The translations under genes were made by a program, and so were the position numbers. The notes below the pieces were generated by a model. It was not told where the DNA came from, did no database searches, and worked only from the letters and a program-made list of their open reading frames with translations. From assembly GCF_000751775.1 (NCBI RefSeq), contig NZ_CCRF01000044.1, positions 1 through 64,000 of the forward strand: a DNA stretch of 64,000 nt, written 5' to 3'. The stretch is from Caldibacillus thermoamylovorans. GTDB taxonomy: Bacteria; Bacillota; Bacilli; Bacillales; Caldibacillaceae. The first letter of the stretch is position 1; each line of letters opens with the position of its first letter. Of the stretch, positions 63,126-64,000 are shown piece by piece.

Positions 63126-64000
63126 GTGAGTTGGAAAAAGTCTTTTCAATTGGCCTTTATCTATGTAGGAACGATTGTTGGGGCAGGATTTGCAACCGGT
63201 AAAGAAATTGTTGAGTTCTTCTCCCAATATGGTTTTATGGGTTTGATTGGTATCTGTATTTCCGGCCTTTGTTTTATCGGTTTTGGTGTAAAAATCATGT
63301 TATTGGCGATCGAATTGCAGGCGAGGAGTTTTCAACAATTAAATGTACATATTTTTGGACCATATTTCGCACCGGTGATTAATCTTATCATGTTTGTCAT
63401 GTTAGTAGGGGTAACATCTGTCATGTTAAGCGGGGCGGGAAGTGTGTTTCAGGAACAATTGCATTTACCTAAAATGGCTGGAATCCTTATTACCATCATT
63501 TTTACGTTAATTGTACTTTTGATTGGGACAAGGGGGCTGGTTTGGGTTAATACGCTTGTCGTTCCTGTTTTAATATTATTTAGTTTTCTGTTAGCGTATC
63601 TTGCTTTCCATTTACCTGACTTTATGGGAAATGTTGCAAAAGGATTTCATTTTACATGGGGGGCAATTATTGATAGTTTTGCTTATGCTGCATTTAATAT
63701 TTCCTTGGCAACAGCTGTACTTGTACCGGCTGCCACCGAAATCGGTGATAAGAAGACTGTGAAAAGGGGGGGAGTGATCGGTGGACTAGCCTTGACATTG
63801 ATTTTGATCTCAAGTCACGTCACCCTGGTTCAGCTTCCATCTTTAACCGAATTTCAAATTCCAATGGCTGTCATGGTGAACACCCTGGCCACATCATTCC
63901 ATTTCCTATTTATCATTGTCATTTACGGGGAGATTTTTACATCGGTTGTCGGCAATTTATATGGTTTAGAGCGGTTTGTGAAAAGGAAAATACCGGGGAA
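63126..64000 (+). CDS. YkvI-like membrane transporter (3' end outside window)
   Basis: The first 291 residues of a membrane protein that runs off the right edge; the frame is open throughout. Eight or nine hydrophobic segments are present, starting LAFIYVGTIVGAGFATGKEI, the glycine-rich start helix of APC-fold transporters related to Bacillus YkvI and more distantly to BrnQ or spore-germination permeases. GTG at 63126 follows GGGAGGGGGGAG. The substrate is unknown. It is divergent from clpE. Confidence 0.8.
   Translation, partial: MSWKKSFQLAFIYVGTIVGAGFATGKEIVEFFSQYGFMGLIGICISGLCFIGFGVKIMLLAIELQARSFQQLNVHIFGPYFAPVINLIMFVMLVGVTSVMLSGAGSVFQEQLHLPKMAGILITIIFTLIVLLIGTRGLVWVNTLVVPVLILFSFLLAYLAFHLPDFMGNVAKGFHFTWGAIIDSFAYAAFNISLATAVLVPAATEIGDKKTVKRGGVIGGLALTLILISSHVTLVQLPSLTEFQIPMAVMVNTLATSFHFLFIIVIYGEIFTSVVGNLYGLERFVKRKIPG

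Overview
The window is low-GC chromosomal DNA from an endospore-forming member of the Bacillaceae. Spore genes support this: a three-gene GerA-type germinant receptor operon, an alpha/beta-type small acid-soluble spore protein, a YhcN/YlaJ lipoprotein with a sigma-G-like promoter, and a Spo0E-type phosphatase. So do a CtsR-controlled clpE, a yybP-ykoY riboswitch before a TerC gene, and strong AGGAGG ribosome binding sites with frequent TTG/GTG starts. I cannot name the species. There is no rRNA, phage or CRISPR array; two tRNA genes (Pro-GGG, Val-GAC) and one IS30-family element are present.

Layout. 1-9.6 kb: tail of a YhgE/Pip protein, an ABC ATPase, a nitronate monooxygenase, an N-terminally shortened galactonate-dehydratase-like gene, an NAD(P)-binding protein and BrnQ. 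9.7-21.9 kb: a chemoreceptor, a PAP2 phosphatase, a SWIM-SNF2 helicase, a tandem-repeat coiled-coil gene, tRNA-Pro, a frameshifted membrane gene, an ABC-F ribosome-protection gene with an attenuator-like leader, and the sporulation lipoprotein. 22-30.7 kb is the most coherent block: a sigma-54 promoter drives a zinc alcohol dehydrogenase and an aldehyde dehydrogenase. Facing it is an operon of iron-type alcohol dehydrogenase, soluble GAF-PAS histidine kinase and NtrC-type sigma-54 activator. Together these look like a self-contained alcohol/aldehyde-responsive circuit; an RraA-family gene follows. 30.9-39.6 kb: small coat-like and membrane genes, a LysM-NlpC/P60 wall hydrolase, an MFS exporter, a KOW protein, a quinone-reductase-like gene and a broken AGE-family epimerase.

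39.7-45 kb is the accessory, decaying part: a second tandem-repeat coiled-coil gene beside a dead relative of the first, a small inverted-repeat element, an XRE/membrane-protein pair, an IS30 element with a long hairpin, and tRNA-Val with a duplicated 3' half (integration scar). 45-64 kb: the ger operon, repeat pairs, a nuclease lipoprotein, prfC, riboswitch plus TerC exporter, SASP, a Ktr potassium channel subunit, a C39-like peptidase, asnB, an acyltransferase, a Spo0E-like protein, clpE and the start of a YkvI-like transporter.

Three dispersed repeat families run through the window. The main one is a roughly 159-bp, multi-hairpin element (5586, 7030, 34841, 62722) that sits next to T-runs or terminators, and once lies inside the clpE 5' leader. 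Several genes are broken (CBO0543 family, AGE epimerase, LysR fragment, coiled-coil remnant), which suggests ongoing gene loss.
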